Shown here: one piece after another, positions 17,435 through 25,394 of the stretch | Layout: the number at the start of each line of letters is the position of its first letter | Position numbering within the stretch: the stretch's first letter is position 1 | Assembly: GCA_044226525.1 (NCBI GenBank) | Contig: JBGAGV010000022.1 | Location: 83,838 to 147,837 of the forward strand | DNA: 64,000 nucleotides | Reading direction: 5' to 3' | Source of the DNA: VFJQ01 sp044226525 | GTDB taxonomy: Bacteria; Verrucomicrobiota; Verrucomicrobiia; Chthoniobacterales; Chthoniobacteraceae | The notes under the pieces: model-generated | What the model was told of the DNA's origin: nothing | The model's database searches: none | The model's input: only the letters and a program-made list of their open reading frames with translations | Translations under genes and position numbers: made by a program

Positions 17435-18793
17435 CTAGCGTTTCGCCTTCTTCGCGCCCTTCGCTTTCACCACATCCTCGGGCTCCAACTGGGCGCCTTG
17501 ATCGTGCGTGTCGGCGATCCATTGATCGACGGCGGCGCGGAGGCGTTTGAGGGTTTCGGCATGGGCGGGATCGTGGGCGAGATTCTTGATCTCGTGCGGG
17601 TCGGCCTGGAGGTCGTAGAGCTCCTCGGGCGGCATGGTAGGGGCGCACAGAGCGGCTTGCGCGGGCGTGAGCTTGCCTTCGGCGTTTAGCCTCGGCAGCA
17701 GGGTCCAGACAGGATACTGCTTTTCCTTGTAAGCGTTCGGCTGGAGGAAGGGGCGATCAGGGGTGAAGTTATGGATGTAGCGATAGCGCGCATCGCGCGC
17801 GGTGCGGAAACGGAAGACCGTTTCGTCGCAGCGATCGCGCGCCCCGAAGATGAGGTCGCGCGGCGGCGCGGCGTTTTCGCCGAGGAACACCCGGCCTTCC
17901 ATCTTCGGCGGAATCGGCGCGCCGGCGACGGAGAGGAACGTCGGTGCGAAGTCGATGGCCGCGACCATCCGGTCGCTCACCTGCCCGGCCTTGAGGTGCT
18001 GCGGCCAGCGCACGATCAGTGGAATGTGCAGGCCCTCTTCGTAGCAGAACTGTTTGCCGCGCACCATCGACTCGCCGTGATCGGACTGGAAAAGCACGAG
18101 TGTATTCCCGGCGAGACCATCCTTCTCGAGCTGCGCGAGAAGGAGGCCGACCTTGCGATCGAGTTCCGTCGCGGCGTCGAGATACTGCGCGTAATCATCT
18201 TGCGTGATCGGGTGGTCGGGATAATACGGCGGAATCTCCACCTTCGCCGGGTCGGCGTGCTTCGGCGCGTGGTAGGTGCGGTGCGTTTCCTGGAAATTGA
18301 TCTGCGCAAAAAATGGCTGGTGCGATTTCAGGTCGTCCCACGATTTGGAGTCGAACGGTTTCTGCGGCTCAGTGAAATTCCAGTCGGTCTTGCCCGTGCC
18401 CTTGAATCCGAAATCCGCCGGCAGGCTGACGAGATTTGCCGTGAAATAACCGGCGTCGCGCATCCATAGCGGGATGGGGCGCACGCCTTCCGGCAGCGCG
18501 AAACCGTCGTCACGATGCGAGCGGTGATTATGCGCGCCGATGGTGATCTGATACATCCCGGTCATGAACGCCGAGCGGCTCGCGGAACAGACGGGCGCGG
18601 TGGTGTAAGCGCGCGTGTAGCGAATGCCCTCGGATGCAAGGCGATCGAGATTCGGCGTGCTGACTTCCTTCTGCCCGTAGCAACCGAGCGCCGGCCCCAT
18701 GTCCTCGGCAACGAGCCACAGGATGTTCGGCTTGGTCGCGGCCGGCGCGCCAGCGACGAGAAGAAGGGAGAGCAGTGGGATGAGAAATTTCAT
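17435..18793 (-). CDS. Secreted sulfatase (N-sulfoglucosamine sulfohydrolase-like)
   Basis: 452 residues from the ATG at 18793, which gives a signal peptide ending near APAA; an earlier GTG-type extension lacks one. The metal site starts NILWLVAEDMGP, the modified-cysteine signature is Cys69 in CSASR, and QSDHGESMVRGKQFCYEEG gives the second metal site. Cys-x-Ala-x-Arg is the accepted alternative to CxPxR for formylglycine formation, so an anaerobic or FGE-type maturase is needed from elsewhere. The pattern is closest to heparan N-sulfatase-like family S1 enzymes. It suggests use of sulfated polysaccharides. The substrate is not proven. Confidence 0.9.
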   Translation of the reverse strand: MKFLIPLLSLLLVAGAPAATKPNILWLVAEDMGPALGCYGQKEVSTPNLDRLASEGIRYTRAYTTAPVCSASRSAFMTGMYQITIGAHNHRSHRDDGFALPEGVRPIPLWMRDAGYFTANLVSLPADFGFKGTGKTDWNFTEPQKPFDSKSWDDLKSHQPFFAQINFQETHRTYHAPKHADPAKVEIPPYYPDHPITQDDYAQYLDAATELDRKVGLLLAQLEKDGLAGNTLVLFQSDHGESMVRGKQFCYEEGLHIPLIVRWPQHLKAGQVSDRMVAAIDFAPTFLSVAGAPIPPKMEGRVFLGENAAPPRDLIFGARDRCDETVFRFRTARDARYRYIHNFTPDRPFLQPNAYKEKQYPVWTLLPRLNAEGKLTPAQAALCAPTMPPEELYDLQADPHEIKNLAHDPAHAETLKRLRAAVDQWIADTHDQGAQLEPEDVVKAKGAKKAKR

Positions 18794-18813
18794 AACGAGG
18801 GAGAGCCCGCGTG

Positions 18814-18837
18814 TGCGGCACGAAAGACCGTGCCGCA
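18814..18837 (-). promoter_or_regulatory. Hairpin in the sulfatase 5' region
   Basis: A perfect 9-bp stem (tgcggcacg / cgtgccgca) with a 6-base loop lies 20 bases upstream of the sulfatase start. It could be a leader structure or a processing site. No known riboswitch matches it. Confidence 0.35.
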
Positions 18838-18880
18838 AGCGGGAACCGACTGGCCGTTCAGGCAGCCCTCCGAAAACGAC

Positions 18881-18904
18881 GCAGCCCCGCTTCGGCGGGG
18901 CTGC
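18881..18904 (-). terminator. Intrinsic terminator after the 263-residue protein gene
   Basis: A perfect 10-bp GC stem (gcagccccgc / gcggggctgc) encloses a TTCG/CGAA tetraloop. On the minus strand it is followed by gtcgtttt, a short T-rich run. It lies 45 bases past the stop of the minus-strand gene at 18949 and before the sulfatase, so the two are probably separate transcripts. Confidence 0.7.
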
Positions 18905-18948
18905 GAAACTGTGACGACGCCACTTTCGGCGTCTTTGAGAACAGAGCG

Positions 18949-19740
18949 TCAGCTCTGCGGCTGCTGCTCGTTCGGCAGGGTCTTCTGCACGAAGCCCTGG
19001 AGCGAACCCATGATCGCCGAAACGAAGAGCGCCACGCCGCCGAAGAGGCTGAGCACTTCTTCTTTCTTGAACTCGATCTTCTGCCCGACCGCGAAACGCT
19101 TCGGCACATCGAGCACGCGCCCGGTCATGCCGGCATTGGCTTCACCCGGCTTGGCCTGGGCGGGCTGGATATCGATCGCCATCAGGCGCACAACGAGATC
19201 ATTGCCCTCGGTCGTGTCGTCCTTGGTCACGCTGCCACCGCGGGCCAATGCCTGGCCGAGCTTGAGGTAGCTCATCACGCCCGCCTCGTTCGGCGAGGCA
19301 ACGCCGAACAGGTCGCGCAGATGCTTCAGCTTCTCGTCGAAAGGCAGGCGCAGGAAGGTCTGGCGATCTTCGCCGAGGATCTGCTGGAGACGGGTCTGGT
19401 CGGTGCTGCCGGTCGCTTTCCATTGCGCGAGCGCGGCGACCGAGCGGGCGTCTTCGAGCAACGGCACGATGAGGCTGAGCACTTCGCCGAGAAGCTGGCG
19501 CACCAGCCACACTTCCGCGGCTGGGCGAATGACGTCGAAGCCGATGTGATGCTGCTGCGAAGGCATGAAACGCAGAGCGCGGGAAAATTCATCGTAGTCC
19601 TTCTCCGTCTGGCAGCGCAGCGCACCCACGGTGCAGGCGGCGAGATCAAAAGCGCGTTGGACGGCGCCCAGATACTTGAGGCTCATGTCGCCGAGGTTGA
19701 TCTGGACGGATTGGGGGGCAGGGCTGGTCGTTTCGCTCAT
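18949..19740 (-). CDS. Unknown protein with a C-terminal hydrophobic segment
   Basis: 263 residues from the ATG at 19740; the longer frame to 19902 is non-conserved looking and includes repeat DNA. The N-terminus reads MSETTSPAPQSVQINLGDMS, then a largely helical region. One hydrophobic stretch near the C-terminus (LFGGVALFVSAIMGSL) could anchor it to a membrane. I do not recognise a family. No signal peptide is present. It is flanked upstream by repeat family C and downstream by its own terminator, so it is probably monocistronic. Confidence 0.75.
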   Translation of the reverse strand: MSETTSPAPQSVQINLGDMSLKYLGAVQRAFDLAACTVGALRCQTEKDYDEFSRALRFMPSQQHHIGFDVIRPAAEVWLVRQLLGEVLSLIVPLLEDARSVAALAQWKATGSTDQTRLQQILGEDRQTFLRLPFDEKLKHLRDLFGVASPNEAGVMSYLKLGQALARGGSVTKDDTTEGNDLVVRLMAIDIQPAQAKPGEANAGMTGRVLDVPKRFAVGQKIEFKKEEVLSLFGGVALFVSAIMGSLQGFVQKTLPNEQQPQS

Positions 19741-19803
19741 AGGTATAAAAATGGGCGGCGAAAGTCGCAGGCTCGGCTGTTTTGGCAAGAGGGAAGGGGG
19801 GAT

Positions 19804-19976
19804 GAGAGCCAAGAGCCGAGAGGGCCGCTCGACCTCGTGATTTTTCCCGCGAGAAACGAACCTCGCATGTCGCGCCTCTTCGCGCGCCCGCAACGCGCCC
19901 ATCCCGGAATCACTTGCTCCTGGCTCTTGGCTCTTGGCTCTTGGCTCTTGCTCCCATCATTTGCCTCTTGGCTCTC
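19804..19976. repeat. Inverted short-word repeat, family C (ggctctt units)
   Basis: The right side, 19917-19976, contains four consecutive ggctctt units with further degenerate ones. The left side, 19804-19822, carries the reverse complement (gagccaagagcc). The arms flank about 95 bases and could fold into a long stem. It lies in the divergent region between the unknown 263-residue protein and the CysJ-like gene, close to both starts. Confidence 0.8.
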
Positions 19977-20005
19977 GCCGCCCGGCTCACTAGTTTTGCC
20001 GGACC

Positions 20006-21166
20006 ATGACCACTGCCGCTGCTCCCGCTTCGCCTTATTCGATGAAAAACCCGTTTCCTGCACTGCACGTGGCCAACATGCAGCTCAACGGCCCGGGGTC
20101 GAAAAAGGAAACACGTCATCACGCCATCTCGCTCGAGGGTTCCGGCCTCAGCTACCTGCCGGGCGACGCACTGGGCCTCATGGCTACGAATTGCCCCGAA
20201 CTGGCCGAGGCGCTCGTAAAGGTGCTCGGCTTGAAGGGCGATGAAGCCGTCCCCGGCAAGGACGGCGCGCCCAAGCCGCTCCTCGACGCGCTCACCAATG
20301 ACTACGCTATCAATTTCGCCGACAAAAAATTCGTCGAAGCCTGCATTGCGAAAGGCGCCACCGACCTCGCCCCCCTCATCGCGCCGGAGGCCGCAGACAA
20401 GCTCAAGACCTACCTCACCGGAAAGGGGGAAGCGCACGATTACCTCGACATCCTCACCGAATTTCCCGCCGTCAAATTCGCACCGGATGAATTTGTGAAG
20501 CTTCTGCGCCGCCTGCCACCCCGGCTTTACTCCATCGCCAGCGCGCTCTCCGCGCATCCCGGCGAAGTGCACCTCACCGTGGCCACCGTCCGCTACGACA
20601 TCCGCGGGCGCGCGCGTAAAGGCGTCGCTTCGACCTTCATGGCCGATCGCTGGCCTTCGGGCTCCACGGCGGGCATCTATCTCCAGAGCCAGCAAAAGCA
20701 CTTTTTCCTCCCGACCGATCCGCACACCCCGATCATCATGGTCGGTCCCGGCACCGGCATCGCGCCTTTCCGCGGGTTCGTGGCCGATCGCATCGCGTCT
20801 GGCGCGCCGGGCAAAAACTGGCTCTTCTTCGGCGAACAAAAAAGCTCGGGCGATTTCTTCTACAAAGACGAGTTCGAGAAGCACATCGCCGGCGGCAAAC
20901 TCCAGATGACCTGCGCGTGGTCGCAGGATCAGGAGCATAAGGTTTACGTCCAGCACAAGCTGGCCGAGCATGGCGCTGAAGTCTGGAAGTGGCTCGAAGA
21001 AGGCGCCGACTTCTTCGTCTGCGGCGACAAAACACGTATGGCCGCCGACGTGGATAAAGCCCTCCACGACCTCATCGCCGCCCACGGCGGGAAGACCGAG
21101 GAGCAGGCCAAGGAATACGTCGAAGGGCTGAAGAAGGCGAAGCGCTACAAGCGCGACGTTTACTGA
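20006..21166 (+). CDS. CysJ-like flavoprotein reductase lacking a flavodoxin domain
   Basis: 386 residues. It matches the FAD/NADPH half of sulfite reductase alpha subunit: FAD-binding RLYSIAS at 173-179, GVASTFMAD at 206-214, NADPH-binding GPGTGIAPFRGF at 247-258, FVCGD near the end and the family-typical C-terminus RYKRDVY. The N-terminal FMN flavodoxin domain of CysJ (about 200 residues) is absent, and the Met at 20006 directly precedes the FAD domain. It would pass NADPH electrons to a separate flavodoxin or ferredoxin, perhaps for sulfite reduction. No cysI is nearby. NADP specificity is inferred from the family. Confidence 0.85.
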   Translation: MTTAAAPASPYSMKNPFPALHVANMQLNGPGSKKETRHHAISLEGSGLSYLPGDALGLMATNCPELAEALVKVLGLKGDEAVPGKDGAPKPLLDALTNDYAINFADKKFVEACIAKGATDLAPLIAPEAADKLKTYLTGKGEAHDYLDILTEFPAVKFAPDEFVKLLRRLPPRLYSIASALSAHPGEVHLTVATVRYDIRGRARKGVASTFMADRWPSGSTAGIYLQSQQKHFFLPTDPHTPIIMVGPGTGIAPFRGFVADRIASGAPGKNWLFFGEQKSSGDFFYKDEFEKHIAGGKLQMTCAWSQDQEHKVYVQHKLAEHGAEVWKWLEEGADFFVCGDKTRMAADVDKALHDLIAAHGGKTEEQAKEYVEGLKKAKRYKRDVY

Positions 21167-21172
21167 GGACTC

Positions 21173-21326
21173 AAAATCCGAAGCACGAAATCCGAAATTC
21201 GGAACAAATTCGAATGATCGGAAAATGGGAGAAAGGACAAATCAGGGAACGCTCGCCCCGACCGTTTTAGGTATTTCCATCCTTTCCTTATTGTTTCGGA
21301 TTTCAGATTTCGAATTTCGGATTTCC
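21173..21326. repeat. Dispersed intergenic element, family A, copy 1
   Basis: An AT-rich left arm (aaaatccgaagcacgaaatc onward) and right arm (ttgtttcggatttcagattt onward) are inverted copies built from the word aaatccg. The arms enclose about 70 bases. The whole unit matches the copy at 42976-43138, including parts of the central region (for example aacgctc and a ggaaaa-ggg segment). It lies between the CysJ-like gene and the Gfo/Idh gene, whose true start is just after it. Confidence 0.8.
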
Positions 21327-21335
21327 CATCTCACC

Positions 21336-22499
21336 GTGTCTAACTCCCCTTCCCTCTCCTCACTCCGCTGCGGTCTCATCGGCACCGGATTTATCGGTCC
21401 CGTTCACATCGAAGCGGTCAGGCGCATCGGTGCTCAGGTTACGGCAGTGTGCGGCTCCACGCGCAGTGCCACGGCACTCGCACAGAAATGGGGCGTGCCG
21501 GAGGTGTATGGGGACTACGACTATCAGGCGCTGCTGGCGTCGCCGAATGTGGATGTCGTCCATATCACTTCGCCGAACCGCGTGCACGTGGAGCAATCGC
21601 TCGCGGCGCTAAAGGCGGGCAAGCACGTCATCTGCGAAAAGCCGCTGGGGATGACGACCAAAGAGACCGCGAAACTGGTGCGGGTCGCGGAGAAGAGCAA
21701 CCTCGTCTTCGCGGTGAATTACATGTGCCGCTTTTTCCCCGCCGTGCTGCAGATGCGCGCGATGGTGCAGCGTGGCGACCTCGGGCGGATCGTCCACGTG
21801 CAGGGGCATTTCTTTCAGGACTGGCTGCTGATGCCGAGCGACTACAACTGGCGTGTGCTGGCCAGCGAAGGCGGCAAGCTGCGCGCCGTCGGCGACATCG
21901 GCACGCACTGGATCGACACGCTGGGCTTCATCCTCGGCGACCGCGTCGATTCGGTCTTCGCCACCCTCGGGCGTGCGCATGAAAAGCGGCTGCGCCCGAA
22001 AGGCGAGGTGCAGACCTTCGCAAAGCTCGATCCAAAAAAGATGGTCCCCTATCAGGTCGACACGGAGGATTTCGCCAGCGTGCTGCTGAACTATCAAAAG
22101 GGCACGCATGCCAATCTCGCCGTGAGCCAGGTCGCCGCGGGCTGGAAGTGTTCCCTCTACCTCGGCCTCTACGGCACCGGGGGCAGTGTGCGGTGGAATC
22201 TGGAGCAACCCAACGAACTCTACGTCGGCCGCCGTGACGAACCGAATCAGATCCTGCAGCGCGCCACCGCTGGCTTCACTGAGGACATCGCCGGTTTCAC
22301 CGACTATCCTGGCGGCCATCCGGAAGGTTTCTCCGACGCACACAAGATGCACTATCGCGCGGTTTATCAGCACATCGCGAGCGGTCGGAAATCAGCACCT
22401 TTGTTCGCCTCAGCGGCGGACGGGCACGAGGAGATTCGCGTGTGCGAAGCGATCCTCAAGAGCAGTGCGGCGCAGCGCTGGGTCAAGTTGGGGCGGTAG
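21336..22499 (+). CDS. Gfo/Idh/MocA family oxidoreductase
   Basis: 387 residues from the GTG at 21336. The longer frame from 21225 translates the intergenic repeat and is rejected. The N-terminal Rossmann fold begins LRCGLIGTGFIGPVHIEAV, with VCGSTRS and the family EKPLGMTTKE motif containing the conserved Lys. The C-terminal domain includes DIGTHWIDTLGF. These enzymes oxidise or reduce sugars and polyols with NAD(P). The substrate is unknown. The gene is alone; its neighbour downstream is convergent. Confidence 0.88.
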   Translation: MSNSPSLSSLRCGLIGTGFIGPVHIEAVRRIGAQVTAVCGSTRSATALAQKWGVPEVYGDYDYQALLASPNVDVVHITSPNRVHVEQSLAALKAGKHVICEKPLGMTTKETAKLVRVAEKSNLVFAVNYMCRFFPAVLQMRAMVQRGDLGRIVHVQGHFFQDWLLMPSDYNWRVLASEGGKLRAVGDIGTHWIDTLGFILGDRVDSVFATLGRAHEKRLRPKGEVQTFAKLDPKKMVPYQVDTEDFASVLLNYQKGTHANLAVSQVAAGWKCSLYLGLYGTGGSVRWNLEQPNELYVGRRDEPNQILQRATAGFTEDIAGFTDYPGGHPEGFSDAHKMHYRAVYQHIASGRKSAPLFASAADGHEEIRVCEAILKSSAAQRWVKLGR

Positions 22500-22540
22500 G
22501 CGGAGCGGCCTGAAGGTTGGACGCCGACAGCAAGCGACGT

Positions 22541-24619
22541 CTACAGCCGCGCCCACGTGCCCCGCACGATGACAACCGCATCGACGCTCCCCGGCGGTGG
22601 CGTGCTGCTGAACATCGTGTCGTAGTTCCAGCGGCGTTTCGGCGGGCTGTAGATATCACCCGTGTTCCATTTGCCAATGAACGTCTTGCTCTGGAACAGT
22701 TCCACCATCGATCCGTAATAAGTCATCGACTTGTTCGACCAGTTTTCGAGGAACCGCGGAAAGTTATTCGCCCCACCGGAGTAGCCATAGGCCGCCGCAC
22801 CACCCGATCCATCCCGATCGAAACCGGAGGGAATAAATCCGGACATGATCGCCGTGTTGATCGTGGTGTTCGATGCGACTCGGTTGCTCAGCGAAGATGA
22901 ACTACTTGCGGCATTGCTGTCCTTCCACGCATTCGAGAGAAACATGACCGCATCGGCGATCACGGCAGAAGGCTTGCGGCTGTAGCCAGACACCATCGGG
23001 CTGTCGGTGTTATCGGGATTCCCCGTGCTGTTCGCCGGGACGTTGGTCGAGTTCGGGGTGCCATCGGTTTGATAGGTCGTCCCGGTATTGTAATCGCCCT
23101 GAATATAGACGGGGTTCTGGCTGGCGACGGTCAGGCCATTGGTCGGCAGCGTTCCCCCTTTCTGCAATCGGACCGTCCTTGGCTCGGTATCGCCGGTGGA
23201 AGTCGGGGTGACGTCCTGCACATAAAGCACGCCGTTGAAACCAGCGGCTCCATTCAACTCGGGCGTGACCTTGGAAACATCCACGTTCACCACGTCCACC
23301 ATCTTGTTTTCGCGCTCATCCCAGATGGAATTTTTCGTAAGGGCTTTCTTGATGTTATCTACCTGCGTGCTGGTCAGCGTGGCGCCGTTCTGAGTCGAGA
23401 CCGAGATCACGCTATTGTAGTTGGGGTTCGTGCCGGTGGTCGTGATCGTCTTGCCATTCACGGAGACGATGACGCCGGCTTTGTTATAGAGGCGGCGCTT
23501 GGCGATTTCTTTCGGATCGGTGGCTGAATTCACCGGGGGTTCGATCAATTCATGATAGGAATCGTTGTCAGGGTTGCCATCCGAGTCGCCATCCGGCCCA
23601 ATCAATTGCCCATCGGCGGCGAGCGGACCGCTCGGGGGAGCGTCCAGCACGGCGGCCGGCTTGTTGCCGAGCGGCTCATAGCGGGTGACCTTGGAAAGCT
23701 GATCGGATATCCCTCCGCGGGAAAACGTGGGCGCTTCCATGTTGCCTGCGGTCGTGCCGGACCAGGCCAGTCCACCGATCGGCGGTTCGGTGGCAGTATA
23801 ACCGGCGTAGTCGTCGTTGCCTCCCGCATAGGAGATATTTCCTTGGAACTCGAGTTCCACCCCGGATTGATCTTTCGATCCGCTCAGGAGCAATCGCGAG
23901 TTGCTGTGCACCAATCCGCCGACAATCATCGGCGCGGGGCGATAAATTTCGAGATCGTGCTCGAAGAAATACATCGCCTGGAAGAGAGGCACCTCGATGT
24001 ATTGAAAGAGGCGGCGCGTGCCCGCGCCCGCCCGCATGTTCGCCTCCTTGGAAAGACCGCTGCTCGTCCGCAATCTCACACTGGCGAGGTAGTTGTAGGC
24101 GTATCCGCGCCACCCCGGGTAATCCGGCAAAGAGACCAGCAAGCGACCCGGCGGGGCACTGACGGGCACGCCCATGTAATCGACCAGCGTTACCTTCCAA
24201 GTTCCGTCCCCATCGGGGTCATTGGTCGGCAGGGTGGTGTAGCCGGCCGGGATCGCCGTGGTCGGTGTAAGGCCATTCAGTTCCGACAAGGCCAAAGCGG
24301 TCGCCTTGTCATTATTATCGAAGGTCGCTCCCAAAGGCGCCCCCTTGGCCAGCGTGGATGCCTTCCACACCCCGAAAGCATACTCGATCAATCCATCCGC
24401 GACCCGCTCGGTCTCGGCGTAGTCGTTGGAGCGGGCGCTCATGCGGGCGCTTCCCGTCGTTCGCTGGACCACGAGGGCCGCGATGCTGACTGTGACCGCT
24501 ACCAGGATCAGAGCCGCCACGATCGCCTGACCAGACTGCGCGTGCGATCGCTCGCCCGAGTGGATGGGATCTAAAAAAACGGAGCGCGCCTGACGAAAGG
24601 CAGATGGATGGAGGCACAT
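22541..24619 (-). CDS. Large PilX/GspK-like pseudopilin-type protein, copy 2
   Basis: 692 residues. After a short leader the protein has the hydrophobic N-terminal helix of PilX/GspK proteins (GQAIVAALILVAVTVSIAAL) without Glu at +5, as in GspK. The remainder is a long soluble domain with Asn/Thr-rich regions, the motif NPVYIQGDYNTG and a C-terminus YSPPKRRWNYDTMF...RGTWARL. It is a paralogue of the gene at 25395-27416, with a 596-bp identical tract. A good ribosome site (aagggaagg) precedes the ATG at 24619. It would sit at a pseudopilus tip in the inner membrane or be exported; this is inference from the family. Confidence 0.75.
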   Translation of the reverse strand: MCLHPSAFRQARSVFLDPIHSGERSHAQSGQAIVAALILVAVTVSIAALVVQRTTGSARMSARSNDYAETERVADGLIEYAFGVWKASTLAKGAPLGATFDNNDKATALALSELNGLTPTTAIPAGYTTLPTNDPDGDGTWKVTLVDYMGVPVSAPPGRLLVSLPDYPGWRGYAYNYLASVRLRTSSGLSKEANMRAGAGTRRLFQYIEVPLFQAMYFFEHDLEIYRPAPMIVGGLVHSNSRLLLSGSKDQSGVELEFQGNISYAGGNDDYAGYTATEPPIGGLAWSGTTAGNMEAPTFSRGGISDQLSKVTRYEPLGNKPAAVLDAPPSGPLAADGQLIGPDGDSDGNPDNDSYHELIEPPVNSATDPKEIAKRRLYNKAGVIVSVNGKTITTTGTNPNYNSVISVSTQNGATLTSTQVDNIKKALTKNSIWDERENKMVDVVNVDVSKVTPELNGAAGFNGVLYVQDVTPTSTGDTEPRTVRLQKGGTLPTNGLTVASQNPVYIQGDYNTGTTYQTDGTPNSTNVPANSTGNPDNTDSPMVSGYSRKPSAVIADAVMFLSNAWKDSNAASSSSSLSNRVASNTTINTAIMSGFIPSGFDRDGSGGAAAYGYSGGANNFPRFLENWSNKSMTYYGSMVELFQSKTFIGKWNTGDIYSPPKRRWNYDTMFSSTPPPGSVDAVVIVRGTWARL
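22851..23446 (-). repeat. Identical 596-bp tract shared with 25705-26300 (unit 1)
   Basis: Read base by base, this tract is identical to 25705-26300, at a constant offset of 2854. Flanking parts of the two genes differ at many synonymous positions. This is the pattern expected for gene conversion. A shorter nearly identical block lies at 22622-22773 against about 25476-25627. Confidence 0.9.
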
Positions 24620-24795
24620 AGGCCTTCCCTTTCGAGCATACCCCGTTCAACCACGGCATTCTCCAACTACCACGAAATTAGTGCATTCAATGTAGTTTTG
24701 TGCCGCTCATGTATGTGGGTGAAAACCCTACAAACATGACGCACTGGCACGTCCGAACCCAAAGTCGCCCCCGGTCCTTTCTCCAGCGGAGCGGT

Positions 24796-25389
24796 TCAGT
24801 TCAGCCCCTGCTCTTCCGACTGACTGAGCAAATGCCAGTCGCGGATCATGTTCACGCCGCGGCTGGAAACCGCCTCGAAATCCTTTTGAAAGGAACCGGC
24901 TTTCACCACGATCTGCTGCCGCACCCCGATATTCACAAATGTGATGCTCTCCCGCATCGGCACGCCGGCAATGGAATAGCTGAAAACAAACCGATACGAT
25001 GTTCCCCCTTCGATGGACTCGGGAAACGACGCCGCTTCGTCCCGCACGACTGATTCGGCGCTCTGCGGCAGCAAACTCACCGCCGCACGCTGATACTGCA
25101 CCAAGTTTTCGCCCTCGAAGGTCATCGCGGGTTTGAGAGGTGAGGTGACAAATGAAACCGACGCTCCCTGGATTCCCTTGAAGCGAACCTGCGTGCCGCC
25201 CGCGGTCGCCGACACCTCGGCGTCCGAGTCGAGGCTCATACAAAACTTCTTGCCGGCATCGACAAACTGCAACCGCCGGAGAGCGAACCCGCCGATGCTA
25301 ATGCTGGCGGAGTTGGGTGAAAGATCCACGTCTCCCCAGGCGGCCGTGAGCGCGAGACCAAGGATCGAGAAATAAATCGGAAGACGCAT
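24796..25389 (-). CDS. Small secreted protein linked to the pseudopilin operon
   Basis: 197 residues from the ATG at 25389, which gives a signal peptide (MRLPIYFSILGLALTAAWG). The mature part is beta-rich with segments KFCMSLDSDAEVSATAGG and SYRFVFSYSIAGVPMRESITF. It starts 5 bases after the end of the large PilX/GspK-like gene. In size, position and the C-terminal pattern (a ...FTYTLGGRSFGKS-like strand) it parallels the protein at 32630, so the two are probably diverged counterparts. No known family is recognised. Confidence 0.72.
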   Translation of the reverse strand: MRLPIYFSILGLALTAAWGDVDLSPNSASISIGGFALRRLQFVDAGKKFCMSLDSDAEVSATAGGTQVRFKGIQGASVSFVTSPLKPAMTFEGENLVQYQRAAVSLLPQSAESVVRDEAASFPESIEGGTSYRFVFSYSIAGVPMRESITFVNIGVRQQIVVKAGSFQKDFEAVSSRGVNMIRDWHLLSQSEEQGLN

Positions 25390-25394
25390 GAAAA

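Noticed and set aside
21225..21335. Longer N-terminus for the Gfo/Idh protein
   Set aside because: This extension translates the intergenic repeat (words FRISDFEFRIS), which is typical of repeat DNA read as protein.
24620..24795. Small hairpin gtgggtgaaaaccctac near 24715
   Set aside because: The stem is short and imperfect with no T-run, so I do not call it a terminator.
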